Source: Thiodiazotropha sp040506975 (GTDB taxonomy: Bacteria; Pseudomonadota; Gammaproteobacteria; Chromatiales; Chromatiaceae). From it: 64,000 nt of DNA. The notes under the pieces are model-generated. The model did not search any database. It had not been told where the DNA came from and saw only the letters and a list, made by a program, of their open reading frames with translations. The position numbers and the translations under genes are program-made. The stretch's first letter is position 1; every line of letters begins with the position of its first letter. Positions 43,136-53,620 of the stretch are shown piece after piece. The stretch is from positions 62,001 through 126,000 of the forward strand of contig OZ242974.1 in assembly GCA_965211775.1 (NCBI GenBank). Direction: 5' to 3'.

Positions 43136-46100
43136 CTACTCCGATTCGGGTGTATTGAGCGCTTCCTTGAGCGCCTGTTCCACCTCTTCAACAACCAGTT
43201 CGGGTTTCGCCTCAGACGCCATCAGCTCCTCGTGACGCCTACGGTGACGCTCGGTGTGGTAGGAGAGCCCTGTACCGGAGGGTATCAGGCGTCCCACGAT
43301 GACGTTCTCTTTCAATCCATTCAGACGATCCGACAGGCCGCGTACCGCCGCCTCCGTCAGAACCCGGGTCGTTTCCTGGAAGGATGCCGCGGAGATAAAA
43401 GACTCAGTAGCCAGAGATGCCTTGGTGATACCGAGCAACAAGGGCTCATACAGTGCGGGATGTTTCTCCTCACCACGCAGTTTTTCCGCCTCTTCCAGCA
43501 ATGCGGACTTCTCCACCTGTTCTCCTTTGAGGAAGCGGCCGTCACCGGTTGCCGTGACTTCGACCTTGCGCAGCATCTGGCGAATGATCACCTCGATATG
43601 CTTGTCATTGATCTTCACACCCTGCAAGCGGTAGACGTCCTGAATCTCTTTTACCAGATACTCGGCAAGATCTGTCACGCCTTTCAGGCGCAGGATGTCA
43701 TGGGGGTTGAGCTCGCCATCCGAGATAGTCTCCCCTTTCTCGACATGCTCACCCTCGAACACATTCACATGCCGCCACTTCGGAATCAGCTCTTCGTGAT
43801 GCTCTCCTTCCGAATCGGTGATGACGAGCCGCTGCTTACCTTTCGTATCCTTGCCAAAACTGACGGTACCCGTAGCTTCCGCCAGAATCGCTGGATCCTT
43901 GGGTTTACGCGCTTCGAACAGGTCGGCGACACGAGGCAGACCACCTGTGATATCACGAGTCTTGGACGACTCTTGAGGTATGCGGGCAAGTACGTCACCA
44001 ACCCCTACATCAGCCCCGTCCTGCACATTCACCACCGCGTTGGCGGGCAGATAGTAGTGTGCCGGGATATCGGTACCGGCAATATTGAGGTCCTTACCCT
44101 TGGCATCCACCAGTTTGACCATCGGCCGTATGTCTTTACCCGCCGCAGGACGCTGCTTGGGATCGATGACCTCGAGGGAACTCAAACCCGTCACCTCATC
44201 GGTCTTCTTCTGCACAGTCACGCCATCGACAAAATCCTCAAACCGCAACACGCCCGCCACTTCGGTAATAACCGGGTGGGTATGGGGATCCCAGTTGGCA
44301 ACGATTTGACCGCCATCCACCGCAGTACCATCGTCGATCTGCAGAGTGGCGCCGTAGGGAACCTTATAGCGCTCTCTCTCGCGACCCACCTCATCGACTA
44401 CCGTCAACTCACCGGAACGAGAGGTCGCCACCAGGTGTCCGCTCGAGTGCTTGACTGTCTTGATATTATGCAACCTTACGGTACCTGCAGCCTTCACCTG
44501 AATATTGTTCACAGAAGCCGCACGCGAAGCGGCACCACCTATATGGAAGGTCCGCATGGTCAACTGAGTACCCGGCTCACCAATCGACTGCGCCGCGATG
44601 ACACCCACCGACTCACCTCGATTCACCAGGTGTCCGCGCGCCAGATCACGGCCATAGCACTTGGAACAGACACCCACTTTTGCATCACAGGTGATGGCGG
44701 AACGCACTTTGACCTGGTCGACACCTGCCGCCTCGAGTCTTTCCACACCCTCTTCATCAAACATCACCCCGGCATCGCAGACCACTTCATCACTGTTTGG
44801 GCGATACACGGGCACGGCGGTGACACGGCCGAGAATCCGCTCGCGCAATGGCTCGACGACATCACCACCCTCGATGATAGGCTGCATCAGCAAGCCCTCT
44901 TCGGTACCGCAATTCTCTTCAAGCACCACCATGTCCTGGGCCACGTCCACCAGACGCCGTGTCAGATAACCGGAATTGGCGGTTTTCAACGCCGTATCAG
45001 CCAGACCTTTTCGGGCACCATGGGTAGAGATGAAGTACTGCAGAACATCGAGACCCTCACGGAAGTTCGCCGTAATCGGGGTTTCTATGATGGAGCCATC
45101 CGGCTTCGCCATCAGACCGCGCATACCCGCCAACTGACGGATCTGGGCGGCTGAGCCACGGGCTCCGGAATCGGCCATCATGTAGACAGAGTTAAAGGAG
45201 TCCTGCTCCACATCGTTACCGTCGCGATCGACCACCTTCTCCTTGCCCAGCTTGGACATCATCGCCTTTGCCACCTGGTCATTGGTGTGTGACCAGATAT
45301 CGACCACCTTGTTATAGCGTTCGCCGTTGGTGACCAAACCGGAGGTGTACTGATTCTCGATCTCTTTAACCTCGGCCTCGGCCTGGCTTAGGATCTGACT
45401 CTTCTCTTCCGGCACCACCATGTCATTGGAACAGAAAGAGACCGCGGCACGGGTGGCGAAGCGGAATCCCATATACATCAGTTGATCGGCAAAGATGACC
45501 GTATCCTTCAAACCCAACCTGCGATAACAGGCGTTGATCAGGTTCGAGATCACCTTTTTACCCATCGGCTGGTCGACCAGCTCAAAGGGCAGACCTTTGG
45601 GAACGATATCGAACACCAGGGTCCGGCCGATGGTAGTGGAGAATACCTGGACGCTCTCGTCCCTGTTTCCATCTTCATCGACGATTACCTCGTTCAGGCG
45701 TACTTTAACCCTTGCCTGCAGATCGACGGCACCTGACTCATAGGCACGCTTGGCCTCTTTGATGTCACTGAAGGCTGACCCCTCGCCTTTGGCATTAACC
45801 CGTTCACGGGTCATGAAGTAGAGACCCAACACCACATCCTGAGAGGGAACGATGATGGGATCGCCATTGGCGGGAGACAGAATATTGTTGGTCGACATCA
45901 TCAGGCTGCGCGCCTCGAGCTGGGCCTCCAGCGAGAGCGGCACATGGACCGCCATCTGATCACCGTCGAAGTCGGCATTGAATGCGGTACAGACCAATGG
46001 GTGGAGCTGAATCGCCTTACCTTCGATCAGCACAGGTTCGAAGGCCTGGATACCGAGTCGGTGCAGGGTCGGCGCACGGTTCAGCATCACCGGGTGCTCG

Positions 46101-47350
46101 CGGATTACCTCTTCCAGGATATCCCAGACATCGCCGGTGCCACACTCCACCAGTTTCTTCGCTGCCTTGATTGTCGTGGCCAGGCCACGCAGTTGCAGCT
46201 TACTGAAGATGAAGGGCTTGAACAGTTCCAGCGCCATCCGCTTCGGCAGACCGCACTGATGCAGTTTCAGGGTCGGACCCACCACGATGACCGAACGCCC
46301 GGAATAGTCGACACGCTTGCCGAGCAGATTTTGACGGAAACGCCCCTGCTTGCCTTTGATCATATCCGCCAAGGATTTCAGCGGGCGCCGATTGGTACCG
46401 GTAATGGCACGTCCACGGCGTCCGTTATCGAGCAGCGCATCCACCGACTCCTGCAGCATGCGCTTTTCGTTGCGCACGATGATATCCGGTGCATTCAGAT
46501 CCAGCAGCCTTTTCAGCCGGTTATTCCGATTGATGACGCGACGATAGAGGTCATTCAGGTCTGAGGTGGCGAATCGACCGCCATCCAGGGGAACCAGCGG
46601 TCGCAATTCCGGCGGCAACACCGGGAGAACGGTCATCACCATCCACTCCGGCCGGTTGCCCGATTCGTTCAGGGATTCAAGCAGTTTCAACCGCTTGGTG
46701 AATTTCTTGATCTTGGTCTCCGAGTTGGTGCCTTCGATATCCTCCCGCAGACGCTTGATCTCTTCCGGGATATCAATGGTCTTCAACAACTCATAGACCG
46801 CCTCCGCCCCCATACGGGCGTCGAATTCATCTCCGTTCTCCTCGATGGCACCCAGATACTGCTCGTCGGTCAACAACTGACCACGCTCAAGTGGGGTCAT
46901 GCCCGGATCGACCACCACGAAAGACTCGAAATAGAGTACCTGCTCGATATCACGCAGGGTCATATCCATCAGTAATCCGATACGCGACGGCAATGACTTG
47001 AGGAACCAGATATGGGCCACCGGACTGGCAAGCTCAATATGTCCCATACGCTCGCGCCGCACCTTGGCCAGAGTAACCTCTACGCCACACTTTTCGCACA
47101 CCACGCCTCGGTGCTTGAGCCGCTTGTACTTGCCGCACAGGCACTCATAGTCACTGACCGGACCGAAGATCTTGGCACAGAACAGACCATCCCGTTCCGG
47201 CTTGAAGGTACGATAGTTGATGGTCTCCGGCTTTTTAACTTCGCCATAGGACCAGGAACGGATCATATCCGGTGATGCCAGACCGATACGGATGGCGTCG
47301 AAGTCTTCGGTCTGACCCTGCTGCTTTAGAATATTCAGTAGATCTTTCAA
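43136..47350 (-). CDS. rpoC: RNA polymerase beta' subunit
   Basis: 1404 residues. Key sites: N-terminal zinc ribbon CLCGKYKRLKHRGVVCEKCG; the catalytic NADFDGDQMAVHVPLS aspartates that hold magnesium; the bridge helix and trigger loop region around PITANFREGLDVLQYFISTHGARKGLADTALKT; and a second zinc site CDAKVGVCSKCYGRDLARG. Length matches E. coli (1407). Encoded 41 bp after rpoB and translated from the same message. Confidence 0.99.
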   Translation of the reverse strand: MKDLLNILKQQGQTEDFDAIRIGLASPDMIRSWSYGEVKKPETINYRTFKPERDGLFCAKIFGPVSDYECLCGKYKRLKHRGVVCEKCGVEVTLAKVRRERMGHIELASPVAHIWFLKSLPSRIGLLMDMTLRDIEQVLYFESFVVVDPGMTPLERGQLLTDEQYLGAIEENGDEFDARMGAEAVYELLKTIDIPEEIKRLREDIEGTNSETKIKKFTKRLKLLESLNESGNRPEWMVMTVLPVLPPELRPLVPLDGGRFATSDLNDLYRRVINRNNRLKRLLDLNAPDIIVRNEKRMLQESVDALLDNGRRGRAITGTNRRPLKSLADMIKGKQGRFRQNLLGKRVDYSGRSVIVVGPTLKLHQCGLPKRMALELFKPFIFSKLQLRGLATTIKAAKKLVECGTGDVWDILEEVIREHPVMLNRAPTLHRLGIQAFEPVLIEGKAIQLHPLVCTAFNADFDGDQMAVHVPLSLEAQLEARSLMMSTNNILSPANGDPIIVPSQDVVLGLYFMTRERVNAKGEGSAFSDIKEAKRAYESGAVDLQARVKVRLNEVIVDEDGNRDESVQVFSTTIGRTLVFDIVPKGLPFELVDQPMGKKVISNLINACYRRLGLKDTVIFADQLMYMGFRFATRAAVSFCSNDMVVPEEKSQILSQAEAEVKEIENQYTSGLVTNGERYNKVVDIWSHTNDQVAKAMMSKLGKEKVVDRDGNDVEQDSFNSVYMMADSGARGSAAQIRQLAGMRGLMAKPDGSIIETPITANFREGLDVLQYFISTHGARKGLADTALKTANSGYLTRRLVDVAQDMVVLEENCGTEEGLLMQPIIEGGDVVEPLRERILGRVTAVPVYRPNSDEVVCDAGVMFDEEGVERLEAAGVDQVKVRSAITCDAKVGVCSKCYGRDLARGHLVNRGESVGVIAAQSIGEPGTQLTMRTFHIGGAASRAASVNNIQVKAAGTVRLHNIKTVKHSSGHLVATSRSGELTVVDEVGRERERYKVPYGATLQIDDGTAVDGGQIVANWDPHTHPVITEVAGVLRFEDFVDGVTVQKKTDEVTGLSSLEVIDPKQRPAAGKDIRPMVKLVDAKGKDLNIAGTDIPAHYYLPANAVVNVQDGADVGVGDVLARIPQESSKTRDITGGLPRVADLFEARKPKDPAILAEATGTVSFGKDTKGKQRLVITDSEGEHHEELIPKWRHVNVFEGEHVEKGETISDGELNPHDILRLKGVTDLAEYLVKEIQDVYRLQGVKINDKHIEVIIRQMLRKVEVTATGDGRFLKGEQVEKSALLEEAEKLRGEEKHPALYEPLLLGITKASLATESFISAASFQETTRVLTEAAVRGLSDRLNGLKENVIVGRLIPSGTGLSYHTERHRRRHEELMASEAKPELVVEEVEQALKEALNTPESE

Positions 47351-47391
47351 GATCGTCTCTCCTGCATTCGGTTACTGACCAGGGTCAGTCC

Positions 47392-50300
47392 TCAGTCCTG
47401 TTCCAGTTCTATGTTGATGCCCAGCGAACGGATCTCTTTGACCAGTACGTTGAACGACTCGGGCATCCCGGCTTCCATCTGATGGTTACCATCCACGATG
47501 TTCTTGTACATGCGGGTACGGCCGTTGACGTCGTCCGACTTGACGGTGAGCATCTCCTGCAAGGTATAGGCAGCACCATAGGCCTCCAGTGCCCACACCT
47601 CCATCTCACCGAATCGCTGGCCACCAAACTGCGCCTTACCGCCCAAGGGCTGCTGGGTTACCAGGCTGTAGGGACCGGTGGAGCGTGCGTGCATCTTATC
47701 GTCGACCAGGTGATTCAGCTTCAACATATACATATAGCCAACCGTTACCTCGCGTTCGAACGGGTCTCCGGTTCGGCCGTCGAACAGCCTGCATTGACCA
47801 CTCTCCGGCAATCCTGCCAGTTCCAGCATATGCTTGACTTCTGATTCGTGGGCGCCATCGAACACCGGCGTTGCCATCGGCACACCTTGTCTGAGGTTTT
47901 GACACATTGCCACCACTTCATCATCGTTCAATGACTTGATATCCTCGGATTTGCCACTGGTGTTATAGACCTTCTCGAGAAACTTACGCAGTTCCACGAT
48001 CTTGCCCTGGGCATCCAACAGAGCGCCGATCTGACGCCCTACGCCCTTGGCCGCAAAACCGAGATGGGTCTCGAGCACCTGCCCCACATTCATTCGAGAG
48101 GGTACGCCAAGGGGGTTGAGCACGATATCCACCGGCTCGCCATTCTCATCGAACGGCATGTCTTCGACAGGTACGATGGTAGAGATTACACCCTTGTTAC
48201 CATGACGTCCGGCCATCTTGTCGCCCGGTTGTATGCGACGTTTTACCGCCACATAGACCTTGACCATTTTCAGTACACCGGGGGCGAGATCATCCCCGGC
48301 GGTCAGTTTGCGTTTCTTCTCTTCGTATTTGTCACGGAAGAGTTCGCGCTGGGCCTTGATCTGCTCGGCAATGGCCTCCAGTTGAGCGGCAGACTCCTCA
48401 TTGCGCAGACGGATCTCCAACCATTTGTCACGCTCCATCTCGGTAAGATAGCCCTTGGTGACCTTGGCGCCGGCCTTGATCTGGTTGGGACCACCGTCGA
48501 CCACTTTACTCATCAGCATCTTTTCGACACGCTGAAAGGTATCATCTTCCATGATGCGCAACTGATCATCGAGATCCTTGCGCACACGATCCAGCTCTAC
48601 CTGTTCTATCTGCAATGCCCGGGCGTCCTTCTCGACACCGTCACGGGTAAAGACCTGGACATCGATGACGGTTCCGACCATTCCGGAAGAGACACGCAGG
48701 GAAGTATCTTTTACATCAGACGCCTTCTCGCCGAAGATTGCCCGTAACAGCTTTTCTTCCGGCGTCAGTTGCGATTCACCTTTGGGCGTCACCTTACCGA
48801 CCAGGATGTCCCCTTCACGCACCTCCGCGCCGATATAGACAATACCGGATTCATCCAGTTTCGAGAGTGCCGCTTCACCCACATTCGGGATATCGCCGGT
48901 GATCTCTTCAGGACCGAGTTTGGTATCACGGGCCATACAGGTCATCTCTTCAATATGGATCGAGGTAAAACGATCCTCCTGTACGACACGCTCCGAGATC
49001 AGGATCGAATCCTCGAAGTTGTAGCCATTCCAAGGCATGAAGGCGACCCGTAAATTCTGACCCAGCGCCAGTTCACCCATATCGGTGGACGGACCATCGG
49101 CCAATACATCACCCCGGGCAATCACATCACCAACATTCACCAAAGGCCGTTGGTTGATGCAGGTATTCTGATTCGAGCGGGTGTATTTGGTCAGGTTGTA
49201 GATATCGACACCCGGCTCTCCCGCCTCGGTCTCATCGTCGTTGACCCGCACCACGATGCGCGCCGCATCAACCGATTCGATATCACCGCCGCGTTTGGCA
49301 ACCACGGTAACACCGGAGTCGACCGCCACCACACGTTCGATGCCGGTACCTACCAGGGGCTTTTCAGCGCGAAGAACTGGCACAGCCTGGCGCTGCATGT
49401 TCGAACCCATCAGCGCCCGGTTGGCGTCATCATGCTCCAGGAAAGGTATCAACGAAGCCGCTACAGAGACAATCTGCTTGGGAGAGACATCGATATATTG
49501 CACCTTGTCCGGGCTGGAGAGGGTGAACTCGTTCTGGAAACGGGAGGAGACCAGTTCATCCGTCAACATGCCCTTGGCATCGATCGAAGCATTGGCCTGC
49601 GCGATGACGAAGCGTCCCTCCTCGATTGCGGATAGGTAGTCGATCTGATCGGTCACCCTGCTGTCCACCACCTTGCGGTAGGGAGTCTCCAGGAATCCGT
49701 ATTTATTGGTGCGTGCATAGACCGCTAACGAGTTGATCAAACCGATGTTGGGTCCTTCAGGCGTCTCGATGGGGCAAACACGACCGTAATGCGTGGGATG
49801 TACATCGCGTACCTCAAAACCGGCCCGTTCCCGTGCCAGACCACCGGGACCGAGGGCGGAAACACGCCGCTTGTGGGTCACTTCGGACAGGGGATTGTTC
49901 TGATCCATGAACTGGGACAGCTGGCTGGAGCCGAAAAACTCCTTAATCGCGGCCGAGACCGGTTTGGCGTTGATCATCTCCTGGGGCATCAGGCCTTCGG
50001 ACTCGGCCTGAGTCAAACGTTCTTTCACCGCCCGTTCGACGCGTACCAGCCCGACTCGGAACTGATTCTCGGCCATTTCACCGACACAGCGTATGCGACG
50101 GTTACCGAGGTGATCGATATCGTCCACCACACCATTGCCATCGCGTATATTGATCAGCTCTTTCAGGACGTCGATGATGTCCTCTTTCGACAACACGCCT
50201 TCCCCGACTTCATCCTCTCGGCTCAGACGGCGGTTGAATTTCATTCGGCCAACGGCTGAGAGATCGTAACGGTCCGAAGTAAAAAAGAGGTTGTTGAACA

Positions 50301-51468
50301 GGTTCTGCGCAGCCTCTTTGGTCGGCGGCTCACCTGGTCGCATCATGCGATAGATTTCAATCTGGGCTTCCAGCTCATTGGTGGTCGGATCGATGCGCAG
50401 AGTATCGGAAATGAAGGCCCCGTGATCAAGGTCATTGGTGAACAGCGTGTTCAGCTTCTTCACCCCATTCTCGACCAGACTCTCAAACAGCTCATCGGTG
50501 ATCTCGGTATTGGCTTCAGCAATCAGCTCACCCGTCCCCTTATCGACGACGTTGTGTGCCAACACCTTGCCGTAAACGAAATCACGGGGCACATCCAGCT
50601 TTTTCACACCGGCCTTTTCAAGGTCGCGTATGTGGCGTGCGGTAATACGCCTACCGGCCTCGACGATGACCTTGCTGCTTACCTTGATATCGAAGCTGAC
50701 GGTCTCGCCACGCAAACGCTCCGGTACCAGATCCACTTTCAGGGTCTTTTTGGTGAGACTGAAGGTGTCGGTCTCGAAGAACATCTCGAGAATCTGCTCC
50801 GCATCGTAACCCAGCGCGCGCAAAAGAATCGTCGCGGGCAGCTTGCGCCGGCGATCGATACGGACGAAAACGTTGTCCTTTGGATCGAATTCGAAGTCGA
50901 GCCAGGATCCACGATAGGGAATAACCCGGGCGGAAAAGAGCAGTTTGCCGGAGGAGTGGGTCTTTCCGCGATCGTGGTCGAAGAAGACACCGGGAGAGCG
51001 GTGCAACTGTGACACGATGACCCGTTCAGTGCCATTGATGACAAAGGTACCGGTGTCGGTCATCAGGGGAAGTTCTCCCATATAGACTTCCTGCTCACGG
51101 ATATCCTTGACCACCCTGGAGCCTGCAGGCGCCTCTTTATCGTAGATAACCAGACGCACCAGCACACGCAGGGGTGCCGCATAGGTGGTTCCTCGCAGTT
51201 GGCACTCCCGAACATCGAATACAGGCTCACCAAGCTTGTAGTTAACATATTCGAGCACTGCATTACCCGAATAGCTGGTAATCGGCATTACCGACTTGAA
51301 CGCCGCATGTAATCCGATGTCCTGTCGCTCCTCGGGCGGAACCCCATCCTGTAAAAACCCGCGATAGGAATCGATCTGGGTGGCTAAAAGAAACGGTACA
51401 TCCAGGATGCTGGGTCGTTTACCGAAGTCTTTGCGGATACGCTTTTTTTCGGTGAAAGAATAGGCCAT
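47392..51468 (-). CDS. rpoB: RNA polymerase beta subunit
   Basis: 1358 residues from ATG 51468 (MAYSFTEKKRIRKDFGKRPS), which fits the family start and has GAGG upstream; the frame to 51522 adds 18 unrelated residues. The rifampicin pocket FFGSSQLSQFMDQNNPLSEV and THKRRVSALGPGGL is wild type. Other landmarks are GYNFEDSILISERVV and the C-terminal PVFDGAHESEVKHMLELAGL with GGKAQFGGQRFGEMEVWALE. Preceded by an attenuator-like hairpin 180 bp upstream. Confidence 0.99.
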   Translation of the reverse strand: MAYSFTEKKRIRKDFGKRPSILDVPFLLATQIDSYRGFLQDGVPPEERQDIGLHAAFKSVMPITSYSGNAVLEYVNYKLGEPVFDVRECQLRGTTYAAPLRVLVRLVIYDKEAPAGSRVVKDIREQEVYMGELPLMTDTGTFVINGTERVIVSQLHRSPGVFFDHDRGKTHSSGKLLFSARVIPYRGSWLDFEFDPKDNVFVRIDRRRKLPATILLRALGYDAEQILEMFFETDTFSLTKKTLKVDLVPERLRGETVSFDIKVSSKVIVEAGRRITARHIRDLEKAGVKKLDVPRDFVYGKVLAHNVVDKGTGELIAEANTEITDELFESLVENGVKKLNTLFTNDLDHGAFISDTLRIDPTTNELEAQIEIYRMMRPGEPPTKEAAQNLFNNLFFTSDRYDLSAVGRMKFNRRLSREDEVGEGVLSKEDIIDVLKELINIRDGNGVVDDIDHLGNRRIRCVGEMAENQFRVGLVRVERAVKERLTQAESEGLMPQEMINAKPVSAAIKEFFGSSQLSQFMDQNNPLSEVTHKRRVSALGPGGLARERAGFEVRDVHPTHYGRVCPIETPEGPNIGLINSLAVYARTNKYGFLETPYRKVVDSRVTDQIDYLSAIEEGRFVIAQANASIDAKGMLTDELVSSRFQNEFTLSSPDKVQYIDVSPKQIVSVAASLIPFLEHDDANRALMGSNMQRQAVPVLRAEKPLVGTGIERVVAVDSGVTVVAKRGGDIESVDAARIVVRVNDDETEAGEPGVDIYNLTKYTRSNQNTCINQRPLVNVGDVIARGDVLADGPSTDMGELALGQNLRVAFMPWNGYNFEDSILISERVVQEDRFTSIHIEEMTCMARDTKLGPEEITGDIPNVGEAALSKLDESGIVYIGAEVREGDILVGKVTPKGESQLTPEEKLLRAIFGEKASDVKDTSLRVSSGMVGTVIDVQVFTRDGVEKDARALQIEQVELDRVRKDLDDQLRIMEDDTFQRVEKMLMSKVVDGGPNQIKAGAKVTKGYLTEMERDKWLEIRLRNEESAAQLEAIAEQIKAQRELFRDKYEEKKRKLTAGDDLAPGVLKMVKVYVAVKRRIQPGDKMAGRHGNKGVISTIVPVEDMPFDENGEPVDIVLNPLGVPSRMNVGQVLETHLGFAAKGVGRQIGALLDAQGKIVELRKFLEKVYNTSGKSEDIKSLNDDEVVAMCQNLRQGVPMATPVFDGAHESEVKHMLELAGLPESGQCRLFDGRTGDPFEREVTVGYMYMLKLNHLVDDKMHARSTGPYSLVTQQPLGGKAQFGGQRFGEMEVWALEAYGAAYTLQEMLTVKSDDVNGRTRMYKNIVDGNHQMEAGMPESFNVLVKEIRSLGINIELEQD

Positions 51469-51642
51469 GCTGCCGTCCCTCAGTGTCAAAGGCTTGGTGA
51501 TTGCGAAGTCATAATCCGACATCCAGCCGGCTGATGATCAACGCCTATATAATCTAATACCTGAATCGTAATCGGTTCAGTTCTACAAGGGGCAATCAAT
51601 ACCATTTCATAGGGATTGGCAAACACCCTTGCGACAAGCGGG

Positions 51643-51670
51643 AAAAGGCCGGCGGCTTACGCCACCAGCC
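51643..51670 (-). terminator. Attenuator-type terminator between rplL and rpoB
   Basis: On the minus strand, GGCTGGTGGC and GCCGCCGGCC (51670-51647) pair over ten positions (two G-T) around the tetraloop GTAA, followed by TTTT (51646-51643). The position matches the E. coli rplL-rpoB attenuator that limits polymerase synthesis relative to L7/L12. Confidence 0.85.
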
Positions 51671-51708
51671 CCAACCGCACCTGCCTGCAGACGATCGAGA
51701 CGAGAATC

Positions 51709-52089
51709 TTATTTGATCTCGACTTTGGCGCCCGCCTCTTCCAACTGCTTTTTGGCCTCTTCAGCCTCTTCCTTGCTGATAGCTTCCTTCAGCGTGGACG
51801 GTGCGCCTTCAACCGCCTCCTTCGCCTCTTTAAGGCCCAGACCGGTCATACCGCGAACTGCCTTGATGACGGCAATCTTGTTACCGCCGATCTCAGCCAA
51901 TACCACGTCAAACTCGGTCTTCTCTTCTGCAGTGGCTTCACCGCCGCCTGCTGCCGCTACCGGTGCAGCAGCCACAGCCGCAGCCGCGGATACGCCAAAT
52001 TTCTCTTCCATTGCCTCGATCAAGGCAACCACGTCCATGACGGACATCTCGGCGATCGCATCGAGGATCTCTTCTTTAGAAACAGCCAT
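51709..52089 (-). CDS. rplL: 50S ribosomal protein L7/L12
   Basis: 126 residues: an N-terminal dimerisation helix pair (about 1-34, KEEILDAIAEMSVMDVVALI), an alanine-rich hinge (SAAAAVAAAPVAAAGGG) and the factor-binding C-terminal domain (VIKAVRGMTGLGLKEAKEAVEG). Multiple dimers form the stalk that recruits EF-Tu and EF-G. Follows rplJ after 55 bp. Confidence 0.98.
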   Translation of the reverse strand: MAVSKEEILDAIAEMSVMDVVALIEAMEEKFGVSAAAAVAAAPVAAAGGGEATAEEKTEFDVVLAEIGGNKIAVIKAVRGMTGLGLKEAKEAVEGAPSTLKEAISKEEAEEAKKQLEEAGAKVEIK

Positions 52090-52144
52090 TATTGAACTCC
52101 TGAAAAAATGTTTTGCACGTTGATGTGTAATAAGTTAAAGCCGA

Positions 52145-52672
52145 TCAGGCCGCCTCTTTGGCGTCCTTGATCGCAGCCACAGTCCGGACCAGCTTGCCAG
52201 GCACTTCGTTCAGCGTACGAGTCAGCTTCTCCACCGGCGCCTTCATGACAGCCATCAGCATGCTGATGGCCTGATCATAGGTCGGCATCTTGGCCAGCGA
52301 ATCGATATCACCGGGGGCAAGCATCTTACCGCCGATGGATACCAGTTTGACCTCGAGAAGTTTGTGCTCTTTGGCAAAGTCCTTGATGACGCGTGCCGCG
52401 GAACCCGGATCCTCCTGGGAGAAGGCGAGGAGCAGAGGCCCCGTCATACCTTCCTGCATACAGGCAAAATCGGTATCCTCGAGCGCGCGCTTGGCGAGCG
52501 TGTTTCTCACCACCCGCAGATAGACGCCGCTATTGCGCGCTTCACGTCGCAGTAGGGTCATCTCATCAACCGTCAGCCCCCGATACTCAGCGGCTATAGC
52601 TGACAATGCACTGCTCGCTACGTCATTGACTTCGGCAACGATGGCTTTCTTTTGCTCAAGATTAAGTGGCAA
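52145..52672 (-). CDS. rplJ: 50S ribosomal protein L10
   Basis: 175 residues: PLNLEQKKAIVAEVNDVASS, AEYRGLTVDEMTLLRREARN, YLRVVRNTLAKRALEDT, and a C-terminal helix that carries L7/L12 dimers. The start is an uncommon TTG at 52672, but AGGAGG lies eight bases upstream and the family N-terminus begins there. Expression is probably controlled through the leader just upstream. Confidence 0.98.
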   Translation of the reverse strand: MPLNLEQKKAIVAEVNDVASSALSAIAAEYRGLTVDEMTLLRREARNSGVYLRVVRNTLAKRALEDTDFACMQEGMTGPLLLAFSQEDPGSAARVIKDFAKEHKLLEVKLVSIGGKMLAPGDIDSLAKMPTYDQAISMLMAVMKAPVEKLTRTLNEVPGKLVRTVAAIKDAKEAA

Positions 52673-52921
52673 AGTCGTTACCTCCTGATAATGGGGAATA
52701 TTTCATTCCCAAATACATACATGGCACCTTCGGCGCCACAACCACACGCACACCATCGTCAGGATATTCCTGATTGGGGGCGCCCCGTCTGCGCAGGCGG
52801 AAATTAAGCATGCCGATCCATGCACCTGCGGTCTTTGACAGCACCGGCCGGGCCGGTACCCCAAAGTTCCAGATTGCTGCCAGGCGCTCCGTACAAGATG
52901 CCTGGCAGCGTAAAATTTCTA
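52673..52921 (-). promoter_or_regulatory. L10 leader region (rplJ 5' untranslated RNA)
   Basis: 249 bp between rplA and rplJ. The segment reading CAAAGACCGCAGGTG on the minus strand resembles the kink-turn that L10-L12 binds in the E. coli rplJ leader to repress its own translation. Nearer rplA there is a perfect 10-bp stem GCTGCCAGGC (52885-52876 side) with its partner at 52900-52909. No gene is present. Confidence 0.75.
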
Positions 52922-53617
52922 TCAAACGGCAAGAGATGCCTGATCCAGCGTCAATCCAGGCCCCATGGTTGTGGAGACTGTCACCTTTTTCAGATAGACG
53001 CCCTTTGCCGAGCTCGGTTTTGCCTTCACCAACGCAGTCAGCAGAGACTCCAGGTTCTCCTTCAACTTCTGCGGTTCGAAATCGGCTTTGCCGATCGAAC
53101 AGTGAATAATGCCCGCCTTATCGGTACGGTAACGCACCTGCCCGGCCTTGGCATTCTGCACCGCCTCAGCCACATTGGGAGTAACGGTACCTACCTTGGG
53201 GTTCGGCATCAGGCCGCGAGGACCCAGGATCTGTCCCAACTTGCCGACCACGCGCATCGCATCCGGCGAGGCAATCACCACATCAAAATCCAGATTTCCG
53301 CCCTTGATCTCTTCGGCAAGGTCTTCGAAGCCGATCTTGTCGGCACCCGCCTCTTTGGCGGCATCGGCATTTGCACCCTGTGCAAATACGGCAACCCTCA
53401 CTGTCTTACCGGTGCCGTGAGGCAGCACCGAGGCACCGCGTACGACCTGATCGGATTTGCGCGCATCGACACCCAGGTTGACGCTGACATCCACCGATTC
53501 ACTGAACTTCACCGTCGACAGCTCTTTCAACAGACTGAAAGCCTCTTCTGCCGGATAGATCTTACCGGCCTCGAGTTTTTCCCGGATCGCCTTGGCCCGT
53601 TTCGTCATCTTAGCCAT
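52922..53617 (-). CDS. rplA: 50S ribosomal protein L1
   Basis: 231 residues: KMTKRAKAIREKLEAGKIYP, VDVSVNLGVDARKSDQVVRG, LGPRGLMPNPKVGTVTPNVA and the C-terminal VYLKKVTVSTTMGPGLTLD. L1 forms the mobile stalk at the E site and in E. coli represses the rplKA message. It starts three bases after rplK, so the two are translationally coupled. Confidence 0.98.
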   Translation of the reverse strand: MAKMTKRAKAIREKLEAGKIYPAEEAFSLLKELSTVKFSESVDVSVNLGVDARKSDQVVRGASVLPHGTGKTVRVAVFAQGANADAAKEAGADKIGFEDLAEEIKGGNLDFDVVIASPDAMRVVGKLGQILGPRGLMPNPKVGTVTPNVAEAVQNAKAGQVRYRTDKAGIIHCSIGKADFEPQKLKENLESLLTALVKAKPSSAKGVYLKKVTVSTTMGPGLTLDQASLAV

Positions 53618-53620
53618 GAT

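Noticed and set aside
43025..45154. Plus-strand open frame of 709 codons opposite rpoC
   Set aside because: Fully explained as the reverse strand of rpoC; no ribosome site and no recognisable domain.
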